DNA of 64,000 nt from Achromobacter sp. RTa. GTDB taxonomy: Bacteria; Pseudomonadota; Gammaproteobacteria; Burkholderiales; Burkholderiaceae_B. A program made the translations under genes and the position numbers. The stretch spans positions 62,001 to 126,000 of the forward strand of contig NZ_JPYO01000019.1 of assembly GCF_000757485.1 (NCBI RefSeq). The letters are read 5' to 3'. Within the stretch, counting starts at the first letter, position 1. Each line of letters begins with the position of its first letter. Below are positions 54,260 to 64,000 of this stretch, one piece after another. Below the pieces are notes generated by a model that ran no database searches, was not told where the DNA came from, and was given only the letters and a program-made list of their open reading frames with translations.

Positions 54260-55459
54260 TCAGGCAAGACCGAGGTTGCCCGCGTAGGCGCGCGCCGCCG
54301 CGTCCAGCGCGAGTACGTCGTCAAGACTGCTGAGGGTAACAGAAGCTTGCCGAGCCTGCCACTCCAGGGAGGCCTCGATCACTCTCGGAATCCAGGTATA
54401 GGGCAGCCGGCCCGCCAGGAAAGCCTCGACGGCCACTTCGTTGGCCGCGTTCAAGACCACGCAGGCGCGCTGCCCGGCCCTCAGGGCCGCGAACGACAGG
54501 GCCAGGCAGGGGAAACGGGCAAGATTTGGCTTTTCGAAGTCCAGCCGCCCCAGGCGGGTCAGGTCGAGCGGACCCACCCCGCTCTCCAGGCGCTCCGGGA
54601 AGCCCAGGCCATAGGCGATCGGCGTGCGCATGTCGGGCTGCCCGAGCTGCGCCAGCACGGATCCGTCGTTGTACTCCACCATGGAATGCACGACGCTTTG
54701 CGGGTGCACCACGACCTCGATGCGGTCGGCGGGCATGGCGAACAGCCAATGCGCTTCGATCACTTCCAGGCCCTTGTTGAGCATGGTGGCGGAATCCACC
54801 GAGATCTTGCGGCCCATGCTCCAGTTGGGATGGGCGCAGGCCTGGGCTGGCGTGACCTCATGCAGGTCTTCCAGGTCCCGCCCGCGGAACGGGCCGCCGG
54901 AGGCCGTCAGCAGGAGGCGCCGCACGCCAGGCGCGGGAGCGTCCGGGGCATCCGCCCTCCCGCCTTGAGGCAGGCATTGGAAAATCGCGTTGTGTTCGCT
55001 GTCGATGGGAAGCAGTTCGGCGCCGTTGTCGCGGATGGCCTGCATGAAAAGCGAGCCGGCGGCGACCAGGGCCTCTTTGTTGGCCAGCAGCACGCGCTTG
55101 CCGCTGCGCGCGGCGGCCAAGGCGGCGGGCAGCCCCGCCGCGCCGACGATGGCGGCCATGACCGAATCGCATTGCGGATCGGCCGCGGTCTCGGCCAGCG
55201 CCTGCGCGCCCACCCTGATCTCGGGCATGGGGCGGGAACCCGCCCAGGCGGCGATGAACTTCCGGCGCGCGTCGTCGTCGGGCACCACCACCACCGCCGC
55301 CCCGCTGGCCTGGGCCTGCTCGGCCAGGCGATTCATCCGGCTGTACGCCGACAAGGCATAAACCGCCAACCGCTCGGGATGGCGGGCAATCACATCCAGT
55401 GTGCTTTCACCGATCGAACCGGTCGATCCCAGCACAACGACGCGTTGAAAAGCCGTCAA
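54260..55459 (-). CDS. dxr: 1-deoxy-D-xylulose 5-phosphate reductoisomerase
   Basis: 399 residues. NADPH-dependent step two of the MEP isoprenoid pathway. The coenzyme motif [14 protein letters not shown] (11-24) and [12 protein letters not shown] are clear. The metal and substrate site shows [13 protein letters not shown] and the flexible loop with [21 protein letters not shown]. Start overlaps the cdsA stop by four bases. Confidence 0.97.
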   Translation of the reverse strand: MTAFQRVVVLGSTGSIGESTLDVIARHPERLAVYALSAYSRMNRLAEQAQASGAAVVVVPDDDARRKFIAAWAGSRPMPEIRVGAQALAETAADPQCDSVMAAIVGAAGLPAALAAARSGKRVLLANKEALVAAGSLFMQAIRDNGAELLPIDSEHNAIFQCLPQGGRADAPDAPAPGVRRLLLTASGGPFRGRDLEDLHEVTPAQACAHPNWSMGRKISVDSATMLNKGLEVIEAHWLFAMPADRIEVVVHPQSVVHSMVEYNDGSVLAQLGQPDMRTPIAYGLGFPERLESGVGPLDLTRLGRLDFEKPNLARFPCLALSFAALRAGQRACVVLNAANEVAVEAFLAGRLPYTWIPRVIEASLEWQARQASVTLSSLDDVLALDAAARAYAGNLGLA

Positions 55460-56313
55460 AACAACACTCCAGACAAAAGTAGCGCGAACGGCGCGACGGG
55501 AAGGATCGCGTCGATGCGGTCGTAGACGCCGCCATGGCCGGGCAGCAGCGTGCTGGAATCCTTGCGGCCGGCGCGGCGCTTGAGCAGCGATTCGAACAGG
55601 TCGCCCACGATGGAAACCACGCCCAGCAACGCGGCGATCGGCAACGCCAGCCAGAACGTCCAGCGTTCGACCAGCGCGTGTCCGAAAGTGCCGCCCCAGA
55701 GGCTGGAAAGGCCGATCCAGACCACCGCGCCCAGCACGCCGGCAATGGCGCCCTCGATCGTCTTGCCCGGACTGACCCGCGGGGCCAGTTTACGCCTGCC
55801 GAATGCGCGGCCGGCAAAATACGCGGCGATATCGGCCACCCAGACGAGCGCCAGCAGCGACACGACGAAGCCGGCGCCGCGCGCCATGAACATCTGTGCG
55901 AGCACGGCCCAAGCAGCAAAGGCCGCGGGCACGGAAAAGACGGACCAGCCCAGGCTGGCCGGCGGCGCATCGGAGCGCCCCCGGACCACCGCGGCCAGGC
56001 CGGCGAACAGCCATACGGCCGCCACCGCCGGAACCACGTAGCGCAGCACCCAGGCGGGATCCGCCACGCCGGCGCGGTCGCCCGCCAGCCAGGCGGATGC
56101 CAGCCCCAGCATGCCCGCGAACAGCAGCGCGGCGACACCGACGGAAATCAGGGGGGAAGGCGGTTGCGGCAGCGTCAGGCGCAGCCACTCCCAATTGGCG
56201 CAGGCGGCCGCCAGGGCCAGCAAGGCGACGAACCACCACGGATTGGCGCTGAACATCGCGGCGGCCAGGATGGCCAACAGGATGACGGCGGTAACGATAC
56301 GCTGGCCCAACAT
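55456..56313 (-). CDS. cdsA: Phosphatidate cytidylyltransferase
   Basis: 285 residues from the ATG at 56313. About eight membrane helices. The family signature is near the end: [21 protein letters not shown] (with conserved Lys, Asp and the PGHGG turn). It makes CDP-diacylglycerol, the entry to all phospholipids. The frame is open upstream into a stretch without family likeness. Confidence 0.96.
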   Translation of the reverse strand: MLGQRIVTAVILLAILAAAMFSANPWWFVALLALAAACANWEWLRLTLPQPPSPLISVGVAALLFAGMLGLASAWLAGDRAGVADPAWVLRYVVPAVAAVWLFAGLAAVVRGRSDAPPASLGWSVFSVPAAFAAWAVLAQMFMARGAGFVVSLLALVWVADIAAYFAGRAFGRRKLAPRVSPGKTIEGAIAGVLGAVVWIGLSSLWGGTFGHALVERWTFWLALPIAALLGVVSIVGDLFESLLKRRAGRKDSSTLLPGHGGVYDRIDAILPVAPFALLLSGVLF

Positions 56314-56369
56314 ATGACGGTCTCCTCGTATACAGCTCTGGAAAGACGCGCTTGTCGCCGTCTGGTTGC

Positions 56370-57134
56370 TTATTTCGCGCCGTCTTCGCTGAGCTGCGCG
56401 CTGGTGCGGCCGAAACGGCGCTCGCGCGTGCGGTACCAGTCGAAGGCGGCCTGGAGCTCCGCTGCGCCGAAGTCCGGCCAATAGCGGTCCGTGAAGTAGA
56501 ACTCCGCGTAGGCCATCTGCCAGATCAGGAAATTGGAAATGCGTTGCTCACCGCCCGTGCGGATGAACAGGTCGGGCTCGGGCGCCCAGGCCATGGAAAG
56601 GTGCCTCGACAGCCGTTCTTCGTCCACCAGTTGCGGCTGCGCCGCCAGCCCGGGCTCGGCCGCCAACATGGCGCGCGTGGCTTGCAGGATGTCCCAGCGC
56701 CCGCCGTAGTTGGCGGCGACCGTCAGGTGCAGGCGGTCGTTGTGGGCGGTACGCTCCTGGGCGGCGAAAATGAGTTCCTGCAGGCGGGGTTCGAAGGCGC
56801 TCAGGTCGCCGATGACGTGCAGCCGCACGCCCTGCTCTTCCAGCTTGCCGACCTCGCGCTCCAGGGCCTGCACGAACAGGCGCATCAAGAGCGAGACTTC
56901 CTCGGCGGGACGGCGCCAGTTTTCGGAACTGAAGGCGAAGAGCGTCAGGTAACGGACGCCAGCGCGGCCGCAGGCCTCGACCACGCGCCGCACGGCTTGC
57001 ACGCCCTTGGCATGCCCCGCCGTACGAGGCAGCAGCCGCCGCGTCGCCCACCGGCCGTTGCCATCCATGATGATGGCCACGTGTTCGGGAACATCGCGGA
57101 TGGCGGGAACCGCCTGGGTCGAACTGGTTGCCAT
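56370..57134 (-). CDS. uppS: Undecaprenyl diphosphate synthase
   Basis: 254 residues from the ATG at 57134 (MATSSTQ); 40 upstream codons are open but not family-like. It builds the C55 lipid carrier for cell wall and O-antigen. The active site [10 protein letters not shown] has Asp24, and the C-terminal signature is [16 protein letters not shown] plus FTDRYWPDF. Cytosolic, no membrane helix. Confidence 0.96.
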   Translation of the reverse strand: MATSSTQAVPAIRDVPEHVAIIMDGNGRWATRRLLPRTAGHAKGVQAVRRVVEACGRAGVRYLTLFAFSSENWRRPAEEVSLLMRLFVQALEREVGKLEEQGVRLHVIGDLSAFEPRLQELIFAAQERTAHNDRLHLTVAANYGGRWDILQATRAMLAAEPGLAAQPQLVDEERLSRHLSMAWAPEPDLFIRTGGEQRISNFLIWQMAYAEFYFTDRYWPDFGAAELQAAFDWYRTRERRFGRTSAQLSEDGAK

Positions 57135-57267
57135 GAGTGTGGTGCTGCGCGCAGAGGGCCGGCGAAAATCGGAAATACGGGGAAAAGCCTGCGCCGTCGA
57201 TCCATCGCTACGTAGAGATGCTGCGAAACAATGGATAGGACGGCGCGTAGGCAAAAATATCCTGGGC

Positions 57268-57296
57268 CCGGGCGCAGCCGCGATGGCCGCGCCCGG
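57268..57296 (-). terminator. Hairpin terminator/attenuator after frr
   Basis: On the minus strand CCGGGCGC and GCGCCCGG enclose an inner GCC/GGC pair; further on comes ATATTTTTG. It lies 13 bases past the frr stop, in the 174-bp gap before uppS. It could reduce read-through into the envelope operon. Confidence 0.65.
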
Positions 57297-57308
57297 AACG
57301 TGCAGGAA

Positions 57309-57869
57309 TTATACGGTCATGATTTCCGCTTCTTTCTGGGCGACCATCTTGTCGATGTCGGCCACGCTGCGATCCGTCAGCTTCTGGACGTCGTCCTGGG
57401 CGCGGCGTTCGTCGTCCTCGGAGATTTCCTTGTCCTTGACGAGCTTCTTCAGCGCTTCATTGGCTTCGCGGCGCAGGTTGCGCACAGCCACCTTGGCATC
57501 CTCGCCTTCGCTGCGTACGACCTTGGTAAGGTCGCGGCGGCGCTCTTCGGTCAGGGCCGGCATCGGCACGCGGATGGTGTCGCCCATCGACATCGGGTTC
57601 AGGCCCAGGTCCGACTCGCGGATGGCCTTCTCGATGACGGAAGCCATGGGCTTTTCGTAGGGCTGGACGCTGATCGTGCGGGCGTCCACCAGGTTGACGT
57701 TGGCCACCTGGCTGATCGGCACGGGCGAACCGTAGTACTCGACCTGAACGTGATCCAGGATGCCGGTATGGGCGCGGCCCGTACGGATCTTGGCCAGGCT
57801 GGTCTTGAGCGTATCAAGCGACTTGACCATCCTGGCTTCGGCGGATTTGCGGATTTCTGCGACGCTCAT
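57309..57869 (-). CDS. frr: Ribosome recycling factor
   Basis: 186 residues, standard length. It splits ribosomes after termination with EF-G. Opening helix [33 protein letters not shown] and the [11 protein letters not shown]-like [15 protein letters not shown] segment are typical. AAGGAAA precedes the ATG. It follows pyrH by 15 bases. Confidence 0.97.
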   Translation of the reverse strand: MSVAEIRKSAEARMVKSLDTLKTSLAKIRTGRAHTGILDHVQVEYYGSPVPISQVANVNLVDARTISVQPYEKPMASVIEKAIRESDLGLNPMSMGDTIRVPMPALTEERRRDLTKVVRSEGEDAKVAVRNLRREANEALKKLVKDKEISEDDERRAQDDVQKLTDRSVADIDKMVAQKEAEIMTV

Positions 57870-57884
57870 GGAATTTCCTTTTCT

Positions 57885-58688
<804 letters not shown>

Positions 58689-58695
58689 CTACCGT

Positions 58696-59574
58696 TTAGG
58701 CGCGGCCAGCGGCGGCGGCGGCAACCTCGGCGGCGAAATCGCTGGTCTTCTTCTCGATACCTTCGCCGACGACGAACAGCACGAACTTGCTGATCGAAGC
58801 GCCCTTGGCCTTCAGCATCTGCTCGACCGTGGCCTTGTCGTCCTTGACGAACGGCTGCGACAGCAGGGTGACTTCCTTCAGGAACTTCGCGACCGAGCCT
58901 TCGACCATCTTGGCGACGATTTCAGCCGGCTTGCCCGATTCGGCGGCCTTCTGCTCGGCGACCGAGCGCTCGGCGGCGATGTCGGCGGGGTTCACGCCGT
59001 CGGCGTTCAGCGCCTTGGGCTTGGTTGCAGCGATGTGCATCGCCAGGTCCTTGCCCACTTCCTCGGCGCCCGAGTATTCAACCAGCACGCCGATGCGGCC
59101 GCCGTGCACGTAGCTGGCCAGCGCGTTCGGGGTCTCGATGCGCTCGAAGCGGCGGATCGACATGTTTTCGCCGATCTTGCCGATCAGGGCGGTGCGGGTG
59201 GATTCGATCGTGCCGTCGCCATAGGGCAGCGCCGACAGGGCTTCAACGCTGGCGGGGTTCTGCGTGGCGACGATCTCGGCCAGCTTGTTCACGAAAGCGA
59301 CGAAGTCGTCGTTCTTGGCGACGAAGTCGGTTTCGCAGTTGACTTCGATGACGGCGCCTTGCTTGGCGTCGGCAGAGATGAACAGACCGATCAGGCCTTC
59401 GGCGGTGACGCGGGCGGCGGCCTTGCTGGCCTTGTTGCCCAGCTTGACGCGCAGGATTTCCTCGGCGCGGGCCAGATCGCCTTCGGCTTCCGTCAAGGCC
59501 TTCTTGCACTCCATCATGGGGGCGTCGGTCTTTTCGCGCAGTTCCTTGACCAGGGCAGCGGTAATTTCAGCCAT
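58696..59574 (-). CDS. tsf: Elongation factor Ts
   Basis: 292 residues from the ATG at 59574 ([10 protein letters not shown]). Guanine-nucleotide exchange factor for EF-Tu. The N-terminal UBA-like part has [19 protein letters not shown], and [10 protein letters not shown] lies in the EF-Tu contact region ([11 protein letters not shown]). The C-terminal end is Ala-rich. It lies downstream of rpsB, as in most bacteria. Confidence 0.97.
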   Translation of the reverse strand: MAEITAALVKELREKTDAPMMECKKALTEAEGDLARAEEILRVKLGNKASKAAARVTAEGLIGLFISADAKQGAVIEVNCETDFVAKNDDFVAFVNKLAEIVATQNPASVEALSALPYGDGTIESTRTALIGKIGENMSIRRFERIETPNALASYVHGGRIGVLVEYSGAEEVGKDLAMHIAATKPKALNADGVNPADIAAERSVAEQKAAESGKPAEIVAKMVEGSVAKFLKEVTLLSQPFVKDDKATVEQMLKAKGASISKFVLFVVGEGIEKKTSDFAAEVAAAAAGRA

Positions 59575-59694
59575 GTTTGCTCCAATTTTGCTAGAACACG
59601 CCCCGGCAGGCCGGGACAGTGATGTGATTCGATGGGACATCCGCGATTCGCGGAGCTGGAAGATGGGAGCCCACCTTCGCTGTGCCGGCGAGGC

Positions 59695-59724
59695 GGGAGC
59701 GGGCCGGATTTCCGGACCGCTCCC
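59695..59724 (-). terminator. Intercistronic hairpin between rpsB and tsf
   Basis: On the minus strand GGGAGCGG pairs with CCGCTCCC, with an inner CCGGA/TCCGG arm. No T-run follows. It lies about 30 bases past the rpsB stop and may act as a partial attenuator or RNA-stability element; E. coli also has partial termination in this gap. Confidence 0.5.
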
Positions 59725-59754
59725 AGACACTAACCGCCGGACATGACAACCGGC

Positions 59755-60504
59755 TTAGGCCTGGTTGTCCTGCACTTCGACGAACTCTTCCTGGCCTTCG
59801 CCCAGCTCTTCGACCAGACCGTTCAGGTTCTGCTCGCGGCCTTCCAGCACGGCGTCGGCGATGCCCTTGGCGTACAGCGCGATGGCCTTGGCCGAGTCGT
59901 CGTTGCCGGGGATGACGTAGTCGATGCCGTCGGGCGAGTGGTTGGTGTCAACCACGGCCACGACCGGGATGCCCAGCGTCTTGGCTTCGGCGATGGCGAT
60001 CTTGTGGTAGCCGACGTCGATCACGAACATGGCATCGGGCAGGCCGTTCATGTCCTTGATGCCGCCGATCGACTTGTTCAGCTTTTCCAGTTCGCGTTGG
60101 AACAGCAGGCCTTCCTTCTTGATCATGCGCTCGGCGCCGCCTTCGGCGACAACGGCTTCCATGTCCTTCAGGCGCTTGACCGAGGTCTTGACCGTCTTGA
60201 AGTTGGTCAGCATGCCGCCGAGCCAGCGGGCGTCGACGTAGGGCATGCCGCAACGGGCGGCTTCGGCGGCGACCAGCTCACGCGCAGCGCGCTTGGTGCC
60301 GACGAACAGGATGTTGCCGCCGCGAGCAGCCAGCTGCTTCACGAACTTGGTGGCTTCCTGGTACTTATCAACCGTCTTTTCGAGGTTGATGATGTGAATC
60401 TTGTTGCGATGGCCGAAGATATAGGGGGCCATCTTGGGGTTCCAGTAACGGGTCTGGTGACCGAAGTGGACACCCGCTTCCAGCATTTCGCGCATCAAAG
60501 ACAT
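59755..60504 (-). CDS. rpsB: 30S ribosomal protein S2
   Basis: 249 residues from the ATG at 60504, with GGAG seven bases upstream. Opening [22 protein letters not shown] and the later [27 protein letters not shown] are the family signatures. The C-terminus is acidic ([16 protein letters not shown]). In many bacteria S2 represses its own mRNA; see the leader entry. Confidence 0.98.
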   Translation of the reverse strand: MSLMREMLEAGVHFGHQTRYWNPKMAPYIFGHRNKIHIINLEKTVDKYQEATKFVKQLAARGGNILFVGTKRAARELVAAEAARCGMPYVDARWLGGMLTNFKTVKTSVKRLKDMEAVVAEGGAERMIKKEGLLFQRELEKLNKSIGGIKDMNGLPDAMFVIDVGYHKIAIAEAKTLGIPVVAVVDTNHSPDGIDYVIPGNDDSAKAIALYAKGIADAVLEGREQNLNGLVEELGEGQEEFVEVQDNQA

Positions 60505-60640
60505 GACTTTCTCCAAGGGTTGATTTCTTGCGCCGCACCTGCATCAGCCTCTGGCTGACACCCTGGGTGGTGTTGCGCGCGATTTCCCGCAACTGCGGGA
60601 TGACAAAATTCTAACCGGGCCGGCCGATCACTGCCGCAAT
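60505..60640 (-). promoter_or_regulatory. rpsB: rpsB leader with hairpins and a possible -10
   Basis: On the minus strand TAGAAT (60608-60613) could be a -10 element about 100 bases before the rpsB ATG; no convincing -35 is visible. The leader contains TCCCGC-AGTT-GCGGGA (60585-60600) and an ACACC/GGTGT arm near 60559-60574. S2 autocontrol through such a leader is known in other bacteria but is only inferred here. Confidence 0.35.
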
Positions 60641-61290
60641 AACTCCGACGCCTTCGGGCGGACCGCCCTAGACGCCTCTTACCACGCTGCCGCGATAAAC
60701 CCAGACAGCCGCCACGGCGAAAACCTCGCGCCGCATGCATGCAACGCGTCTCCCGACCCGCCAGGAATTTCCTGGAAGTTTCTTCGAGACGCACCCGGAC
60801 CTGTTTTGTTGGCGGCGAAATCCAGCTCTGGAAAATCCTGCTCTTCGCGTTCGGAAAGACGCCAAACCTGGCACCCATACGACCGCGCATCAGACCGTCG
60901 GGGCATTTCTTAAGAAAACACGAATGTTTTCAAGAACTTAATCCGACATCCACACCGAGCACAGACCCTGAGCCTGCATCGCCGCTCTAAAACTTGACCA
61001 GGCTTGCAAGCACACCGCGCCCCGGTTCGCGCCAGCCGTGGATTTGTTGCCGCCCACGCCCGTCCGGCCCGCATCCGATGCGCGCTCCCTGCCACCGGCA
61101 CCCGCGGCCTGCCCGATTTCGCTCCACAACCTTCGCTTGCGGTGAAACTTCAGGGCGTGCCGCCGATCCCAATGATTGGATCCGCACAACCAAATACTTG
61201 CCGGGCTTGCGCAAGGCTGGCGCCAACGCCACCATGCCAACACCCGCCGGGATCGGCTCTTGCCGTTACCCAGTAGTACTGAGTAGCTGG
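60640..61290. other. Gene-free part of the rpsB-map divergent spacer
   Basis: No gene can be supported here. Short open frames on both strands lack ribosome sites and family likeness. One AT-rich hairpin, GAAAACA-CGAA-TGTTTTC (60914-60931), stands out. On the minus strand TTCTTG and TAAGAA near it could be a weak promoter for a longer rpsB leader. Confidence 0.5.
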
Positions 61291-61362
61291 GCTTTCACCC
61301 TGAGTTTTCACCCTGGGTTTTCACCTGGGGTTCACCCCGGGCTTTCACCCTGGGTTCATCCC
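61291..61362. repeat. Five tandem ~13-bp TTTCACCCTGGG repeats
   Basis: Units start at 61293, 61306, 61319, 61331 and 61343 (TTTCACCCTGAG, TTTCACCCTGGG, TTTCACCTGGGG, TTCACCCCGGG, TTTCACCCTGGG), and a partial TTCATCCC follows. They end about 40 bases before the map -10 element. Function unknown; copy number may vary. Confidence 0.8.
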
Positions 61363-61402
61363 ACCACTCACTACCATGCATCCCCAAAAATTTAGGGAAG
61401 CC

Positions 61403-61408
61403 TATAAT
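61403..61408 (+). promoter_or_regulatory. map: -10 element of map
   Basis: A perfect TATAAT 51 bases before the map ATG. No clear -35 is seen at 16-18 bases, so activation may depend on another factor. Confidence 0.55.
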
Positions 61409-61459
61409 TCTACTATTCTTTCAAGCAGACATTCAAGCGACTGATCGCCAAGCTAATCC

Positions 61460-62281
61460 ATGGGCACTATTACCAATCAGGCCGACCTGGCCAAAATGCG
61501 CGCGGCCTGCCAGGACGCCGCCAAAGTCCTCGACTTCATCACCCCCCACGTCAAGCCGGGCGTCACGACGGGCGAGCTCGACCGCCTCTGCCTGGAATAC
61601 CTGACCGACGAGCTGGGCGTGAAGTCCGCCACGGTGGGTTACGCGCCCCCGGGCTATCCGCCCTTCCCCGGCGCCATCTGTACCTCGGTGAACCACCAGG
61701 TCTGCCATGGCATCCCGGGCGACAAGGTGCTGAAAAACGGGGACTCATTGAATATCGACGTCACCATCATCAAGGACGGCTGGTTCGGCGACACCAGCCG
61801 CATGTACGCCGTCGGCGAGCAGTCCATCCTGTCGCGCCGCCTGACCGAAATCACCTTCGAATGCATGTGGAAAGGCATCCAGCAGGTGAAGCACGGCGCC
61901 ACGCTGGGCGACGTCGGCAACGCGATCCAGAAGCACGCCGAGGCCAACGGCTTCTCGGTCGTCCGCGAATTCTGCGGCCACGGCATCGGCCAGCGCTTCC
62001 ATGAAGACCCGCAGGTGCTGCATTACGGCAAGCCGGGCACGGGCGTGGAGCTTACGACAGGCATGCTGTTCACCATCGAGCCCATGATCAATGCCGGCCG
62101 GCGCGAGATACGCCAGCTGTCCGACGGCTGGACGGTCGTCACCCGCGACCACAGCCTGTCCGCCCAATGGGAGCATGCTGTCTGTGTGACCGAAACCGGC
62201 TACGAGGTCCTGACCCTGTCGCCCGGCATGCCCCAGCCGCCGGCATTCATCACCGAACCCATCGTCATTCCCGCCGTCTGA
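61460..62281 (+). CDS. map: Methionine aminopeptidase, type I
   Basis: 273 residues. It removes the initiator methionine. The metal-binding residues are in SLNIDVTIIKDGWFGDTS (two Asp), FCGHGIGQRFHEDPQV (His), FTIEPMI (Glu) and WEHAVCV (Glu). The ATG lacks a clear ribosome site. It lies in the usual place opposite rpsB and is followed 19 bases later by glnD. Confidence 0.97.
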   Translation: MGTITNQADLAKMRAACQDAAKVLDFITPHVKPGVTTGELDRLCLEYLTDELGVKSATVGYAPPGYPPFPGAICTSVNHQVCHGIPGDKVLKNGDSLNIDVTIIKDGWFGDTSRMYAVGEQSILSRRLTEITFECMWKGIQQVKHGATLGDVGNAIQKHAEANGFSVVREFCGHGIGQRFHEDPQVLHYGKPGTGVELTTGMLFTIEPMINAGRREIRQLSDGWTVVTRDHSLSAQWEHAVCVTETGYEVLTLSPGMPQPPAFITEPIVIPAV

Positions 62282-62300
62282 CGTCCCGCCGCCTGCCGCC

Positions 62301-64000
62301 ATGACCGCCGCATACCTCAGCGCCCTGCGCGAACGCATCCAGGAATCCCGGCGCACTGCGGTGGCCCAGTTTCGCGGACACGAGCGGCCGGACACGCTGC
62401 TGTCCGAGTTGCGGCGCATCGTAGATGCCGCGCTGCGCGACCTGGTGAAGCAGTGCCCCCTGCCCACCGGCGCCACGCTGGCGGCCGTGGGCGGCTACGG
62501 CCGGGGTGAACTGTACCCGCATTCCGACGTCGACCTGCTCATCCTGCTGCCGCACGCCCCCACCCGCGAGGACGAAGCCGCCATCGAGCGGCTGGTGGCC
62601 TCGCTATGGGACCTGGGCCTGGAGCCCGGCCACAGCGTGCGCACCATCGAAGACTGCGAGCGCGAGGCCGATGCCGACATCACCGTGGAAACCGCCCTGC
62701 TGGAGTCCCGCTGGCTGGCGGGCAGCCGCACGCTGATGAAGAAGTTCGAGGCCGCCACCAAGTCCAGGCTGGACCCGCGCGCCTTCTTCCGCGCCAAGCG
62801 CGTCGAAATGCAGCAGCGCCACGCGCGCTACCACGACACGCCCTATGCGCTGGAACCGAACTGCAAGGAATCCCCCGGCGGCCTGCGCGACCTGCAGGTC
62901 ATCCTCTGGATGGCCAGGGCGGCCGGTTTCGGCGACAGCTGGCGCTCGGTGGCGCAAGCCGGCCTGCTGACCTCTTCGGAAGCGCGCGACCTGCGCAAGG
63001 CCGAGCAGGCATTCAAGCGGCTGCGCATAGAACTGCACTTGCTGGCCAACCGGCGCGAGGACCGCGTCCTCTTCGACCTCCAGCCCGCGCTGGCCGAGGT
63101 CTACGGCATTCATGCCACCGCCACCCGGCGCGGCAGCGAACTGCTGATGCAGCGTTACTACTGGGCCGCGCGGCTGGTGACGCAGCTCAATGGGATCCTG
63201 GTGCAGAACATCGAGGAGCGGCTGTTTCCGCGCCCCGACACCGACGCCCGCGACATCGACGACGATTTCCGCAACCTGCGGGATCGCCTGGACATCATTC
63301 GCGACGACGGCTTCGAACGCAACCCCACCCTGTTGCTGCGCGCCTTCCTGGTCATGCAGCAGCATCCGGAATTGACGGGCATGTCGGCGCGCACGCTGCG
63401 CGCCATCTGGCATTCCCGGCACCGCATCGACGCGCAGTTCCGCCGCAACCCCGTCAACCGCAAGCTGTTCCTGCAGATCCTGCAGCAGCCGCGCGGCATT
63501 GTGCACGAGCTGCGGCGCATGACCATGCTGAACATCCTGCCGCGCTACCTGCCGGTGTTCCGGCGCATCGTCGGCCAGATGCAGCACGACCTGTTCCATG
63601 CCTATACCGTGGACCAGCACACGCTGGCGGTGGTGCGCAACCTGCGCCGCTTCACCATGCCCGAGCACGCTCAGGAATATCCGCTGGCCAGCCAGTTGAT
63701 CGCCGGGCTGGACCGGCATTGGCTGCTGTACGTGGCGGCGCTGTTCCACGATATCGCCAAGGGGCGCGGCGGCGACCATTCCGAGCTCGGCGCGCGCGAA
63801 GTCCGCAAGTTCGCCCAGGACCACGGCATGGAGCCCGAGGACACCGCCCTGGTCGAATTCCTGGTCCGCCAGCATCTGCTGATGTCGGCCGTGGCGCAAA
63901 AACGGGACTTGTCCGACCCCGCCGTGGTGCAGGATTTCGCCGCCACCGTGAAAGACGAGCGCCACCTGACCGCCCTGTACCTGCTGACGGTGGCCGACAT
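62301..64000 (+). CDS. glnD: PII uridylyltransferase (5' part; continues past the window)
   Basis: 566 codons are visible and the frame is open at the right edge; full-length proteins have about 850-900 residues. It adds UMP to and removes it from PII proteins in response to glutamine. The nucleotidyltransferase site is VGGYGRGELYPHSDVD (Asp76, Asp78). The HD domain for deuridylylation begins around residue 445, with LFHDIAKGRGGDHSELGA near 480. The C-terminal ACT domains lie outside. Downstream of map, as in Bordetella relatives. Confidence 0.96.
   Translation, partial: MTAAYLSALRERIQESRRTAVAQFRGHERPDTLLSELRRIVDAALRDLVKQCPLPTGATLAAVGGYGRGELYPHSDVDLLILLPHAPTREDEAAIERLVASLWDLGLEPGHSVRTIEDCEREADADITVETALLESRWLAGSRTLMKKFEAATKSRLDPRAFFRAKRVEMQQRHARYHDTPYALEPNCKESPGGLRDLQVILWMARAAGFGDSWRSVAQAGLLTSSEARDLRKAEQAFKRLRIELHLLANRREDRVLFDLQPALAEVYGIHATATRRGSELLMQRYYWAARLVTQLNGILVQNIEERLFPRPDTDARDIDDDFRNLRDRLDIIRDDGFERNPTLLLRAFLVMQQHPELTGMSARTLRAIWHSRHRIDAQFRRNPVNRKLFLQILQQPRGIVHELRRMTMLNILPRYLPVFRRIVGQMQHDLFHAYTVDQHTLAVVRNLRRFTMPEHAQEYPLASQLIAGLDRHWLLYVAALFHDIAKGRGGDHSELGAREVRKFAQDHGMEPEDTALVEFLVRQHLLMSAVAQKRDLSDPAVVQDFAATVKDERHLTALYLLTVAD

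Noticed and set aside
60735-60990. Short plus-strand frames (68 and 83 residues) in the rpsB-map spacer
   Set aside because: No ribosome site, no family likeness, and they overlap each other in different frames.
61291-61362. Short tandem repeats as a possible CRISPR or origin iteron set
   Set aside because: Repeats of 13 bp without spacers exclude CRISPR; there is no dnaA, dnaN, rep or par gene nearby to support an origin.

Overview
The window reads as the chromosome of a GC-rich betaproteobacterium of the Alcaligenaceae, most like Bordetella or Achromobacter. This rests on the gene order map / rpsB-tsf-pyrH-frr-uppS-cdsA-dxr-rseP-bamA-skp-lpxD-fabZ-lpxA-lpxB-rnhB, the divergent ppsA/ppsR pair, a Burkholderiales-type trimeric porin, and a family of GC-rich intergenic hairpin repeats. 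This is an inference from content; no database search was run. About 67 protein genes are supported (the first and last are cut by the window edges). I see no rRNA, tRNA, CRISPR array, prophage or intact insertion sequence.

Layout. 1-3150: end of a DoxX-type membrane protein with a strong terminator, a tandem array of about 146-bp repeats, a tiny Tyr-rich lipoprotein, a YXWGXW-family protein with a Gln-rich 14-residue repeat tail, and a secreted peroxiredoxin. 3160-16240: metabolic and stress genes: a CoA transferase, photolyase, a TPR protein, an exported DUF1800/DUF1501 pair, an MFS exporter, glutathione peroxidase, an Lrp regulator divergent from an EamA transporter, a YfcG-type GST, a GNAT enzyme, a lipoate ligase split into two overlapping genes, and a DUF3298 lipoprotein. 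16400-19150: porin and glutamate dehydrogenase. 19400-23400: an IclR regulator plus a polar amino acid ABC transporter translationally coupled to a HutG-like ureohydrolase. 23580-28180: mltG-tmk-holB-tatD-ankyrin cluster. 28320-33890: ygfZ, a VIT-family transporter, and a valine-degradation operon with a possible LiuR-like operator upstream. 34070-39970: ratA-rnfH divergent from smpB, an nfeD-qmcA-diguanylate cyclase operon, a glutamine amidotransferase, and an Ada-like alkyltransferase without the N-terminal domain. 39970-43800: a repeat-rich spacer, then ppsA and ppsR. 43810-58610: two lipoproteins, an rRNA-methyltransferase-like gene and the long envelope operon (lipid A, outer-membrane assembly, isoprenoid and phospholipid genes). 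58690-64000: tsf, rpsB, a 955-bp gene-free spacer, map and the start of glnD.

How the parts work together. The large minus-strand block 44833-60504 joins translation (rpsB, tsf, frr), pyrimidine nucleotide supply (pyrH), undecaprenyl and isoprenoid carriers (uppS, dxr), phospholipid synthesis (cdsA), outer-membrane protein assembly and stress signalling (bamA, skp, rseP) and lipid A synthesis (lpxD, fabZ, lpxA, lpxB). Hairpins after rpsB, tsf, frr and bamA divide it into sub-units. Many neighbours share ATGA stop/start overlaps.

I did not find a clearly new multi-gene system. The best leads are: (i) one intergenic repeat family at two distant places whose hairpin arms change in a compensatory way; (ii) the IclR-ABC-HutG operon; (iii) the split lipoate ligase; (iv) a perfect 10-bp inverted repeat between ppsA and ppsR; (v) a LiuR-like palindrome before the valine genes; (vi) a TGTCCCC palindrome before gdhA; (vii) four evenly spaced TGTCAGACA palindromes; and (viii) the long empty spacer before map with a 13-bp tandem repeat.
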